A stretch of 64,000 nt of DNA from Schlesneria paludicola DSM 18645 (GTDB taxonomy: Bacteria; Planctomycetota; Planctomycetia; Planctomycetales; Planctomycetaceae), in NCBI RefSeq assembly GCF_000255655.1, contig NZ_JH636435.1:994209-1058208 (forward strand). The letters are read 5' to 3'. The notes beneath the pieces are model-generated. The model was not told where the DNA came from. It made no database searches and saw only the letters and a program-made list of their open reading frames with translations. A program made the translations under genes and the position numbers. Position 1 is the first letter of the stretch; the number at the start of each line of letters is the position of its first letter. Shown here in pieces: positions 33,356 through 41,082 of the stretch.

Positions 33356-35299
33356 TTATCGCACGGGCTCGGAAGCAGGACCGCCCGATCGCGCAGCCCC
33401 TTCCCGTGGAAAATCGTCGACGACAGTCGGCAGTCGGATGTGGAAGGCGGTACCGATGCCGGGCTGACTTTCGCACGAGACAGTGCCACCATGCGCGGTG
33501 ACGATTTCATTGACAATAGCCAGACCAAGCCCTGTGCCGCTGCCTCGGCTTTGCCCGGGAACACGAAAGAATTTTTCGAAGACATGGGGCACGTATTCCG
33601 GGGGAATGCCAGAACCGGTGTCCTTCACTGACAAGATGATGTCGCGACCAACTAGCTCGGCTGACAGGCTGATCGTTCCGCCGCTGTCCGTATAGGTAAG
33701 TGCGTTGTCGAGCAGATTGCTCAACGCATGCCCCATTCGACTTGTATCGACTGCGACTTCAGGAAGAACTCCGGGAACATCCACGATCAACGTCACACTT
33801 TTGTCTTGGGCGCGAACACGTACGGCGTCGGCGGCATCTCGCAACAGTGAGGCAGGTGACGCCATCTGCACATCCAGCTGAGGCCGTCCCTGTTCCAGTC
33901 GTGCGAGATCCAGAAGGTTATTGACCATGCTCAACAGACGTTCGCTGTTCTCACGCGCATCGAGTAACAGCTCGATCTGCTTCGATGTCAGTGGTCCGGT
34001 TGATTCCTCTAACAGAAGATGAACGGCCAGTCGCACACTCGTCAGAGGAGTCTTCAGTTCATGGCTGGCGGTGGCCACGAGATTGCTCTTCATCTGATCC
34101 AGCAGACGCAATCGTGTCACGTCCTGCAGCAGGACGGCCGCACCAAGCGTGTGGCCTTGCGTATCACGGATCGTCATAATTCTGGGTAAAAATGCCCGCT
34201 CCCAACCGCTCTCGCCAAGCAGGACAATTCGATCGAAGCTCTCTGGCAGATAATCGCGTTGACCGAGCAGCGCTTCTTCGAGTGGTTGGCGCAATGCATC
34301 TGGTGGCTGCCAGATGCCAGAAGCGGGTTGCTCCGGTGTTTTCGGCGCCACCCCGAACAGGCGTCGCGCGACCGGATTGGCCATTTCGACTCGGGCATCG
34401 GCATCAATGACAAGGACCGCATCGGGAAACGAGTCGATCGTCGCCTGACCAGTCCGTTGAGCCCGCAGTAGATGTGCCGTCTGGGACTGGCGATAGTCTC
34501 GAAGGTGACGCGCCATCACATTGAACGCTTCCGCCAGTTGTCCAAGTTCGTCTCGAGAAAACACCGGCACAACTTGATCCAGATTGCCGGCTCGAATTCC
34601 CATCACCGCCTGCGTCACCGCCTGGATGGGGCGAAGGGTCGATCGAATTGCATGCCAAGCCAAAAGTCCTGCCAGACACTCGGCAGCGGCAAGGCCGACG
34701 CTCAAATAAATTAAAGATGTAGAGGCCGCCTGACTGGCCGCATGGCTGGCCTGCTTCATCTCTCGTTGATTTAGTTGCAGAATATCATCCGCCTGCTGCT
34801 TGATGAGCAGAAAGCTGTCGTACAATCCCCCCTTGCCGTAGTACTCCTGGTGAAGCACGGGGCCTGATTGCCCGCTTTCGTAAAACCTGCGGCCTTGCAT
34901 CCGGTAACGCTCGCTCAGTTCACGCAGGCTTTGTGCCAGTCGATCTTCGACCGGATGGATTGTGACATTGATGTTTTCCACCGCCAGCGCGTGCTCGAAA
35001 GATTCCCAGTTCGAGTCGAAGTGCATTCTGGCGTTTTCTGACAACTTCGTTCGTTCCGTCGCGTCTTGCAGTCCGTGTGAAACAAGCTGGAACTGGAATG
35101 ACGAATCGATCCGTTCCAGCGCCTCTTTCAATTCCTGCATCGCAACGACGCTGTCGTAATTCTCACGCAGAATTACATCAATGCTGCCGCCAAGATGGCG
35201 CAACAGGAACACACCGGCGCCGCCCATCACTGCCAAGAGGATCAACAGGGGAAGTAGCGTCAGCAGAATACGCTGGCGAAGGGTGATCGACATATTCAT
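33356..35299 (-). CDS. Membrane sensor histidine kinase of the kdp locus
   Basis: A 647-residue kinase. Order: transmembrane helix (about 9-33), a periplasmic helical sensor of about 160 residues, a second helix (SLIYLSVGLAAAECLAGLLAW), HAMP, PAS (ATIDSFPDAVLVIDADARVE), HisKA with H413 in ATASHELKTPLTSVR, and HATPase (NLLDNALTY, DTGSGIP, GTGLGLAIV). The sensor resembles a 4-helix-bundle chemoreceptor type, not the KdpD membrane domain. It lies 102 bases after the sigma54 regulator gene on the same strand, which makes that regulator its probable partner. It also precedes the KdpD-domain gene by 17 bases, so these two are surely co-transcribed. Confidence 0.9.
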   Translation of the reverse strand: MNMSITLRQRILLTLLPLLILLAVMGGAGVFLLRHLGGSIDVILRENYDSVVAMQELKEALERIDSSFQFQLVSHGLQDATERTKLSENARMHFDSNWESFEHALAVENINVTIHPVEDRLAQSLRELSERYRMQGRRFYESGQSGPVLHQEYYGKGGLYDSFLLIKQQADDILQLNQREMKQASHAASQAASTSLIYLSVGLAAAECLAGLLAWHAIRSTLRPIQAVTQAVMGIRAGNLDQVVPVFSRDELGQLAEAFNVMARHLRDYRQSQTAHLLRAQRTGQATIDSFPDAVLVIDADARVEMANPVARRLFGVAPKTPEQPASGIWQPPDALRQPLEEALLGQRDYLPESFDRIVLLGESGWERAFLPRIMTIRDTQGHTLGAAVLLQDVTRLRLLDQMKSNLVATASHELKTPLTSVRLAVHLLLEESTGPLTSKQIELLLDARENSERLLSMVNNLLDLARLEQGRPQLDVQMASPASLLRDAADAVRVRAQDKSVTLIVDVPGVLPEVAVDTSRMGHALSNLLDNALTYTDSGGTISLSAELVGRDIILSVKDTGSGIPPEYVPHVFEKFFRVPGQSRGSGTGLGLAIVNEIVTAHGGTVSCESQPGIGTAFHIRLPTVVDDFPREGAARSGGPASEPVR

Positions 35300-35401
35300 G
35301 GAGAATCACTTTTCGGAGATCGGCGCCGGGCGGCCTGTTCAAACAAGCGGTCGGACTCCAAGAAGGCGAGGTTGAGTCGAAATCCAATTTGCGAGGAGCA
35401 T

Positions 35402-36736
35402 TCAGAACCCATATCGTTTTCGCTTTCGATAAAGCGTGCTGGGATCAATTCCCAGGATTTCTGAAGCCTCTTCCAAACTCGATCCATTCTCCAGCACACG
35501 CTGGATATGCGCGGACTCCAGTTGTTCAAGAGTCATCGCTCCGCCGACTTCCATCACAGGCTGTGGTCGCTCGGCCCCAATCTGCGCGGGAAGCTCCGCC
35601 AATCCCACTTCGGGACTGGTTGCCAGGATCACACCGCGTTCAATTGCATTACGCAATTCTCGTACATTGCCCGGCCAGGGATATTTCATAACGGCGGCGC
35701 GAGCCTCTGCCGTAAAGCCTTTGATTCCTTTTCCGTTTTGCCGCGCAAAGAATTGCAATAAATGGTCAATCAATGTCTCAAGATCCTTTCGTCGCTGCCT
35801 GAGCGGCGGCAGAAAAATCTCGAAAACATTCAGCCGATATAGCAAATCCTCGCGAAATGTACCCGCTGCCACAGCGGCCTGCAGGTCACGATTTGTGGCA
35901 GCAAGAATTCGAATGTTGCAGAGGCGGGTCCGCGCCTCTCCCACGCGTTCATACTGTTTATCTTGCAAGAGTCGCAGTAGCTTCGGCTGAAGCGCCGGTG
36001 GAAGATCCCCAATCTCGTCCAGAAACAACGTGCCGCCTTCAGCCACAGCGACTTTCCCAAGCGTCTCCAGAACAGCCCCCGTGAATGCTCCCCTGGCGTG
36101 ACCAAACATTTCACTTTCCAAGAGGTCTGCAGAAAGACTGGGGCAATGGACCGTTACAAATGGGGCTTCCGATCGCTGACTTCGCGCATGAATGGCTCGG
36201 GCGACAACTCCTTTGCCCGTACCGCTTTCGCCACGTAGAAGAATCGTCGCTTCGGTGGGTGCAGCACGAAACGCCAGGTCGAGCGCCTGACGCATCGAAG
36301 GCTCGTCAGTCTCTAAATCCACTTCCGGAAAAATGGACTTTACGCGTTCCTCTAATTCTTCGACGTGAGACTGCAATCGACGGAGGCGCGAAACACGATC
36401 CAGCACAATGCGGATCTCGGCAGGCGTAAATGGCTTAGGAAGGAAATCGATCGCTCCACGTCGCATTGCATCGACCGCAATTTCAATCGTGGCATAGGCC
36501 GTAATCACCACGACTGCCAACCCTGGCGTCAGCCGCAATAAATCAGGAAGAACGTCCAACCCGCGTTCTTTCCCCAGCCGAACGTCCAAGAAAGCGACGT
36601 CAAAAAGACCATGTGCCAGATTATCGAGCGCTTCAGAACTGTCGCGTGCTTCGGTGACCTTATGATTCATGGTCTCGAGGGCCATTCGAATCGACTTTCG
36701 CAATCCCGGATCGTCGTCGATCAGCAAAATGTTCAT
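35402..36736 (-). CDS. NtrC-family sigma54-dependent response regulator
   Basis: A 444-residue enhancer-binding protein. Receiver domain with phosphorylation site D51 (AFLDVRLG) and K in LPKPFTP. AAA+ domain with Walker A GESGTGKG, the sigma54-contact loop GAFTGAV, Walker B GGTLFLDEIGD, and R-finger region TNRDLQAAV...FREDLLYRLNV. C-terminal Fis-type helix-turn-helix (EEASEILGIDPSTLYRKRKRYGF). The start at 36736 follows AAAGGTGAAG. It heads the kinase/KdpD-domain operon and is divergent from the kdp structural genes. Kdp systems normally use the OmpR-type KdpE; none is present here. Confidence 0.92.
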   Translation of the reverse strand: MNILLIDDDPGLRKSIRMALETMNHKVTEARDSSEALDNLAHGLFDVAFLDVRLGKERGLDVLPDLLRLTPGLAVVVITAYATIEIAVDAMRRGAIDFLPKPFTPAEIRIVLDRVSRLRRLQSHVEELEERVKSIFPEVDLETDEPSMRQALDLAFRAAPTEATILLRGESGTGKGVVARAIHARSQRSEAPFVTVHCPSLSADLLESEMFGHARGAFTGAVLETLGKVAVAEGGTLFLDEIGDLPPALQPKLLRLLQDKQYERVGEARTRLCNIRILAATNRDLQAAVAAGTFREDLLYRLNVFEIFLPPLRQRRKDLETLIDHLLQFFARQNGKGIKGFTAEARAAVMKYPWPGNVRELRNAIERGVILATSPEVGLAELPAQIGAERPQPVMEVGGAMTLEQLESAHIQRVLENGSSLEEASEILGIDPSTLYRKRKRYGF

Positions 36737-37136
36737 AGGCTTCACCTTTTCAGTCGCTGGGCACACGCGGAATTGGCTGTGAGCGTTTCACGGTCAACAA
36801 TACGGTCTTGAGTAACAAACCCCGATTGTGCCCCTGAAAATGACGCGTCACTTCGGGTGTTTCTCCCATCCTTCTGCTGCATTCTGCCGAGGCGATCGTG
36901 CGAATCACAGTGTCGCGCATCTGGCACGTCCCAAGCCGAGCAATCAAACTCTCCCGTGCCGCACTCGTCGCATCGAGTTTGTTTGGTCGGCATAAAACCT
37001 GCTACAGCGTATCTGAAATTCGCCCCCAGCCTCGACGATCGGACGTATCAGGTCGAGTTGAATCACTTCTTTGTGACATTGAATCCACGTTCATCATCTT
37101 TGCAATTCTCGGCGTCTTCTGAACGGGAGTAGGAGT
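36737..37136. other. Upstream region of the regulator operon
   Basis: About 400 bases between the regulator start and the 41-residue ORF. A weak sigma54-like match on the plus strand (TGGCACG-TCCC-AAGC, 36922-36936) precedes the small ORF. No protein-coding frame is convincing. Confidence 0.4.
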
Positions 37137-37262
37137 ATGCTGTTTCATCTGTTTCTGGACTTGGCAGCGCTCATGGGCGTCCTGGCTGTGTTCGCAATCG
37201 CAGAAAAATGCTGGGAACACATGCGATCCAAATCGGATCAGTACGCAGCAACCAAAGACTAA
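37137..37262 (+). CDS. 41-residue membrane microprotein
   Basis: An ATG with AGGAG two bases upstream and GGGAG further up opens a 41-codon frame: a hydrophobic helix (LAALMGVLAVFAIA) followed by a charged tail (EKCWEHMRSKSDQYAATKD). It is too short for standard gene calls. It would be a one-helix membrane protein. It lies between the regulator and the kdp genes, so a link with potassium uptake is possible but is inference. Confidence 0.4.
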   Translation: MLFHLFLDLAALMGVLAVFAIAEKCWEHMRSKSDQYAATKD

Positions 37263-37460
37263 GACGCCCCCGATCCGTCAGTCATTAGAAACTTCCATAC
37301 CGTTCCCATCCACTCGGCTAACCGCCCTGCGCCGAGCCCCAAACAACGAACCACAACCCAATCCCCAATAAAGACTTACACCGCACCGCAAGCTCAGCGG
37401 CGCGTCGCTCTTTTGCTCAAACTGCGAACGACCACACGCTCCAATTCTCATGAGCGGATC

Positions 37461-37494
37461 TTGCAATTTGCCCGCAGCATCGGGCAAATTGCAA
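37461..37494. promoter_or_regulatory. 34-bp palindrome, candidate enhancer site (copy 1)
   Basis: Perfect 14-bp arms TTGCAATTTGCCCG (37461-37474) and CGGGCAAATTGCAA (37481-37494) around 6 bases. Copy 2 at 38465-38498 has the same length and spacer and is identical at 26 of 34 positions. The centre is about 122 bases upstream of the predicted sigma54 start site near 37599, where NtrC-type proteins usually bind. Confidence 0.7.
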
Positions 37495-37573
37495 TCCAGG
37501 TGAACCCGGTTCAAAGTGGCCCTTCGACGTTTTGCGCCAGTCCCGCAACTGGTTACGACTCGCCTTGTCATCT

Positions 37574-37588
37574 CGGCACGTCGCTTGC
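37574..37588 (+). promoter_or_regulatory. Candidate sigma54 (-24/-12) promoter 1
   Basis: CGGCACG-TCGC-TTGC, with GG and GC separated by exactly 10 bases; only the first base differs from TGGCACG-N4-TTGC. It lies 80 bases after palindrome copy 1. What it transcribes is unclear: the first plausible ORF is at 38082. Confidence 0.6.
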
Positions 37589-38081
37589 GTTGTGACGTTT
37601 GAATTGCCGCGAAAGGTCATCGCACGACGAATGGACGATAGCCACCAAGAGGCGCTCGCCCTTTCCACAACTTGCCATGCAACGAGCTGATCGCGAAAGC
37701 GGTTGAGCCCTGCAGCTGGACGCTGAAACCATGCAGCGCTGCTTGGCGAATGAGCAACACATTGAGGCACCAGCCAGCAACTGATCCAGGTCGTTGCCCG
37801 CGATTTCGTCTCGCGCATCACCATCGTGACGTGATCAATGCGCGTTTCAGCCAAGTCTCTGCTGCCTTGCCTTGGCCCGCACTCAAGGCCGACCGAGGAC
37901 AAACCGCATGTTGGAATCGCGATGACGGGCTACGCACAGATTTGAACGTGCCATGAGTTCGCGAAGACCGAAGCCGCCGATTCTCGTGATTTTAACGGCC
38001 CGATTTGGCGACATGTGCGAATCAGCGGTCGTCGTGGGCTCGTGTAGTGATCGAAAGCTCTTATTTGACTTGGATGTCATC

Positions 38082-38405
38082 ATGACCGCTCACAATTCCC
38101 GCACTTATTCACTTCTGGTTTGGTTTCGACGAAGTCTCTCAATACTCTTCAAGAGGCTTATCGGAAACAGCACAAAGCTCTCCACTCGTTCAGCTCTCAC
38201 AGATCGCGATCGCTCTGATCCACTCAGCGAGTCGCTACGACGATGCTGCGAGGCCGAATGCTGGGAACAGAAGTTGAATTACTATGTTTTGTCGCGCAAA
38301 TCGATGTATATCGTCGAACTTGCCGTTCACCCTTATTCCGACAGCAACCGTCGCGAAGCCGTGCGAAGTCTTGAGCATTTGCTGAGGCAATCGGAACTTC
38401 AGTAG
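38082..38405 (+). CDS. Hypothetical 107-residue protein
   Basis: A frame whose second half looks protein-like (CWEQKLNYYVLSRKSMYIVE, then SNRREAVRSLEHLLRQSEL) and ends 60 bases before palindrome copy 2. The frame is open from 37953. ATG 38082 is chosen because the sequence before it is less protein-like, with a weak GGATG upstream. No family is recognised and no signal peptide is seen. It could be the product of the sigma54-like promoter at 37574. It may also be a gene remnant. Confidence 0.3.
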   Translation: MTAHNSRTYSLLVWFRRSLSILFKRLIGNSTKLSTRSALTDRDRSDPLSESLRRCCEAECWEQKLNYYVLSRKSMYIVELAVHPYSDSNRREAVRSLEHLLRQSELQ

Positions 38406-38464
38406 GCCTGCATTCGACCGCGAGCGATTGATCCAAGCGTTGTGGATCGAATTCTCTCACGTGC

Positions 38465-38498
38465 CTGCAATTCGCCCGATTCGTCGGGCACTTTGCAA
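38465..38498. promoter_or_regulatory. 34-bp palindrome, candidate enhancer site upstream of kdp (copy 2)
   Basis: CTGCAATTCGCCCG (38465-38478) and CGGGCACTTTGCAA (38485-38498) around 6 bases. 24 of 28 arm positions match copy 1; the inner GCCCGA/TCGGGC part is a perfect hairpin. The centre is about 121 bases before the predicted kdp start site near 38602. Confidence 0.7.
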
Positions 38499-38576
38499 TG
38501 AGCCGCGACCCGAACGACAAACAAGAATCAACAACAACACATTACCAAACAACAGTTTACGACAAAACATCAGATG

Positions 38577-38591
38577 CGGCACAACTCGTGC
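38577..38591 (+). promoter_or_regulatory. Candidate sigma54 (-24/-12) promoter of the kdp operon
   Basis: CGGCACA-ACTC-GTGC with GG and GC 10 bases apart, 79 bases after palindrome copy 2. Transcription would start near 38602 and give a leader of about 135 bases to the first microprotein. The -12 half (GTGC) is weaker than in promoter 1. Confidence 0.55.
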
Positions 38592-38736
38592 TTTAGTGGT
38601 CTGTTGAAATAACAGGGACTGGCCCAAGAACGATTCACAAACGCAGTGACATCGTGATAGCCAAAGTGCTTGCCCCCCTTGTTTCAACGGGCCGTTTGAG
38701 GACCCTGTCTGAAATTACACCTGATGGAGCAGCATC

Positions 38737-38832
38737 ATGAGCTTAGCAATCTGGATTCCAGCGATGGTCATTCTTGGCCTCGTGACTCTCGCCTTTTTGT
38801 TCTCGTTTATCCTTGTCTGCGACAAGGTGTGA
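38737..38832 (+). CDS. 31-residue membrane microprotein preceding kdpF
   Basis: A single hydrophobic helix (IPAMVILGLVTLAFLFSFIL) ending VCDKV. GGAG lies 8 bases before the ATG. It ends 10 bases before kdpF, so both are on the same transcript. It does not have the KdpF ending (LLRPEWF), so it is a separate small subunit or leader peptide. Function is unknown; association with the KdpA/KdpB membrane complex is inference. Confidence 0.6.
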   Translation: MSLAIWIPAMVILGLVTLAFLFSFILVCDKV

Positions 38833-38842
38833 AAGATCAACC

Positions 38843-38923
38843 ATGCTCGCTCTCGCTGCGTTAGTCACCGTGTTCTTGTTCATTTATCTTCTGGCGGCGC
38901 TGTTGCGCCCCGAATGGTTCTAG
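38843..38923 (+). CDS. kdpF: Potassium-transporting ATPase subunit F
   Basis: A 26-residue one-helix peptide: hydrophobic stretch LVTVFLFIYLLAALLRPEWF. The ending YLLAALLRPEWF is the KdpF signature. KdpF stabilises the KdpFABC complex in the inner membrane. It is upstream of kdpA by 137 bases, in the normal F-A-B-C order. Confidence 0.85.
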   Translation: MLALAALVTVFLFIYLLAALLRPEWF

Positions 38924-39060
38924 TGTCTTGTCACCTATCAGACTTCGCCCCAACGGATCGTCGAACTGTCGCGGAACATTCGACCTCATTTCGCACGACC
39001 CCGTGGCCCCCGAAATTCAACGTGTGACATTACACAAGTGGCGAAAGGCTGCTTTGCATC

Positions 39061-40875
39061 ATGTGGACTCTGCCAATTCTGATTCTTGCGACCACCATTG
39101 TCTTATCGATCCCGCTGGGACGATATCTCGCGTGGATCATTGACGGGCGTTATCACGCTCCCGGCTGGCTGCAATGGTTTGAGCGTCGGATCGATACCGG
39201 CCCGCAAGACTGGAAGCAGTACACCATCGCGTTGATGCTATTTAACATCGTGATGTTCGTCTTCGGTTTTGCCGTCCTGCAATCGCAGGCATGGTTGCCG
39301 TTGAATCCTGACGGTCGCGGTACGCTGAGTCCCACAACCGTTTTCAATACCGTGACATCGTTCATGACGAACACGAATTTGCAGCATTATTCCGGTGACC
39401 AGCATTTGTCACACTTCAGCCAGATCATGTTCATCATTTGGAACATGTTCGTCTCGGCGGCGGTAGGCTTCTGCGCACTCGCCGCGATCATCCGCGGGTT
39501 ACGTGGAGATGCCCACATGGGCAACTACTACTTGGACATGTGGCGCGTGGTCGTCTATGCGTTTCTGCCGCTTAGCGTCGTCATGGGAATCCTGCTGATG
39601 GCCGAAGGTCAGCCGATGACTCTCGACGGGCAAGCCTCCATTGCGACGATCGAGTCTGGTGCCATGGGAACGGCCCCTGATGGCCAGCCGAACCCGCAGA
39701 TGATTGTTCGTGGCCCCGTCGCCGCCGTGATTCCGATCAAACACCTGGGCACGAACGGGGGTGGATTCTTCGGCGCCAACTCGGCTCATCCCTACGAGAA
39801 CCCCTCGGCATGGTCCAACATCCTGAGCTGTATCAACATTCTGATTTTTCCGCTGTCACTGATTTTGATGTACGGTCACATGCTGAAGCAGATGCGGCAC
39901 GCCATTGTGATCTATTCTGTCATGACCGCAATGTTCATGGTGTTGGCTGGCTGGGCCATTTACTGGGATGCCATGCACCCGAATCCCGCTCTGACCGCCC
40001 ACTTGGCCCAGTCGTATGAGGTTGCCGATCCGACGATCCCAGGAGGAAAGCGAATCATCAACAGCCCGGCGGTCGCAGGACTGCCCGTCGATCAGGAACT
40101 GGGGAATCTGGAAGGAAAAGAACTTCGATTCGGCACATCGGCTGGGGCAACATTCGCCGCCATCACGACGGCAGTGACCTGCGGTTCCGTCAACTGTATG
40201 CACGATAGCCTGAATCCGCTCGCGGGAATCACGCCCCTGACGGGAATGTGGTTGAACTGCGTATATGGCGGAAAAGGCGTCGGCCTGGTCAACATGCTGG
40301 TCTTCCTGATCATTGGCGTCTTTCTGGCGGGACTCATGGTCGGACGAACTCCAGAATATCTGGGAAAGAAGGTCGAAGCGCGCGAAATGAAACTGGCGAT
40401 GCTGGCTTTCCTGATTCATCCGATCATGGTCCTCGGACCGACAGGACTGTTCGCAGTCATGCCATGGGGAACGGGTGCCACCAACAATCCGGGTGCGCAT
40501 GGTTTCTCGGAAATTCTGTACGAATTCAGTTCGGCTTCGGCGAACAACGGCTCGGGATTTGAGGGCTTGGGAGATACCTATGGTTACTACGACAATCCGG
40601 CCCCAGCCCCGTACAGTCCGTTTTGGGATATCGCGACAGGCTTGGTAATGTTGATCAGTCGGTACATCCCCATCATCGCGCCAATCGCCCTCGCCGCGGG
40701 TCTCGCAGCCAAGAGGCCGACACCGTTCACCGCAGGAACACTTCGAACAGACAACGTGACATTCGGCTGCCTGCTGCTGGGCACAGTGTTGTTACTCGGA
40801 GCGTTGACGTTCCTGCCGGCAGCCGTGTTGGGCCCCGTGGCGGAACATCTGGGACCAATCCCGTTTGGTGGCTAG
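39061..40875 (+). CDS. kdpA: Potassium-transporting ATPase subunit A
   Basis: A 604-residue channel-like membrane subunit that binds and translocates K+. Typical parts: IPLGRYLAWI, TVFNTVTSFMTNTNLQHYSG (selectivity-filter region), TNGGGFFGANSAHPYENP, and AGATFAAITTAVTCGSVNCMHDSLNPLAG. Length is slightly above E. coli KdpA (557). ATG 39061 is the first in frame. The gap to kdpB (207 bases) carries a REP-like hairpin, unusual for this tight operon. Confidence 0.97.
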   Translation: MWTLPILILATTIVLSIPLGRYLAWIIDGRYHAPGWLQWFERRIDTGPQDWKQYTIALMLFNIVMFVFGFAVLQSQAWLPLNPDGRGTLSPTTVFNTVTSFMTNTNLQHYSGDQHLSHFSQIMFIIWNMFVSAAVGFCALAAIIRGLRGDAHMGNYYLDMWRVVVYAFLPLSVVMGILLMAEGQPMTLDGQASIATIESGAMGTAPDGQPNPQMIVRGPVAAVIPIKHLGTNGGGFFGANSAHPYENPSAWSNILSCINILIFPLSLILMYGHMLKQMRHAIVIYSVMTAMFMVLAGWAIYWDAMHPNPALTAHLAQSYEVADPTIPGGKRIINSPAVAGLPVDQELGNLEGKELRFGTSAGATFAAITTAVTCGSVNCMHDSLNPLAGITPLTGMWLNCVYGGKGVGLVNMLVFLIIGVFLAGLMVGRTPEYLGKKVEAREMKLAMLAFLIHPIMVLGPTGLFAVMPWGTGATNNPGAHGFSEILYEFSSASANNGSGFEGLGDTYGYYDNPAPAPYSPFWDIATGLVMLISRYIPIIAPIALAAGLAAKRPTPFTAGTLRTDNVTFGCLLLGTVLLLGALTFLPAAVLGPVAEHLGPIPFGG

Positions 40876-40892
40876 CCGTCCATCGCAATCAG

Positions 40893-40963
40893 GGGGACAG
40901 ACACCGTTGTCTTCACGATCATTTGGCGTGTTGGAGTCTTTGCGGAGCCCGTCCCCATTTTTT
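40893..40963 (+). repeat. REP-like element (copy 2) with T run between kdpA and kdpB
   Basis: GGGGACAGACACC (from 40893) and TTGCGGAGCCCGTCCCCAT (40939-40957), the latter identical to copy 1 at 10261-10279. The ends GGGGAC and GTCCCC pair, and TTTTTT follows (40958-40963). It sits inside the kdp operon and could act as a partial terminator or as an mRNA-stability element after kdpA. Confidence 0.65.
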
Positions 40964-41082
40964 CATCAGGCGGGCAGTGGTATTGCCACCCCGTCCCGAC
41001 ACGTTCTCGAACATGGCCCGTTCACTGATCCATTCAGAACGGCTGACACACTTTTATCGAAAACAGTTCCGTTGAGGTTGCT

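Larger units (their letters stand above)
37263..38081. other. Intergenic region with palindrome and sigma54-type promoter
   Basis: About 820 bases without a convincing gene. It contains the first palindrome (37461-37494) and the first sigma54-like element (37574-37588). The overlapping frames on both strands (for example minus 37417-37902) are rich in Ser/Arg/Cys and cross the regulatory sites. A decayed gene downstream of the promoter is possible. Confidence 0.4.

Noticed and set aside
32208-33476. Longer version of the KdpD-domain protein
   Set aside because: The extra 46 residues overlap the kinase gene and are not KdpD-like; the TTG at 33338 has a good ribosome-binding site.
36922-36936. 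Third sigma54-like element (TGGCACG-TCCC-AAGC)
   Set aside because: The -12 half lacks the TT of TTGC and no palindrome lies upstream, so it is kept only as a weak possibility.
37417-37902. 161-codon minus-strand frame between regulator and kdp
   Set aside because: It overlaps the palindrome and the sigma54-like element, has no start signal, and its product is Arg/Ser/Trp-rich without structure.
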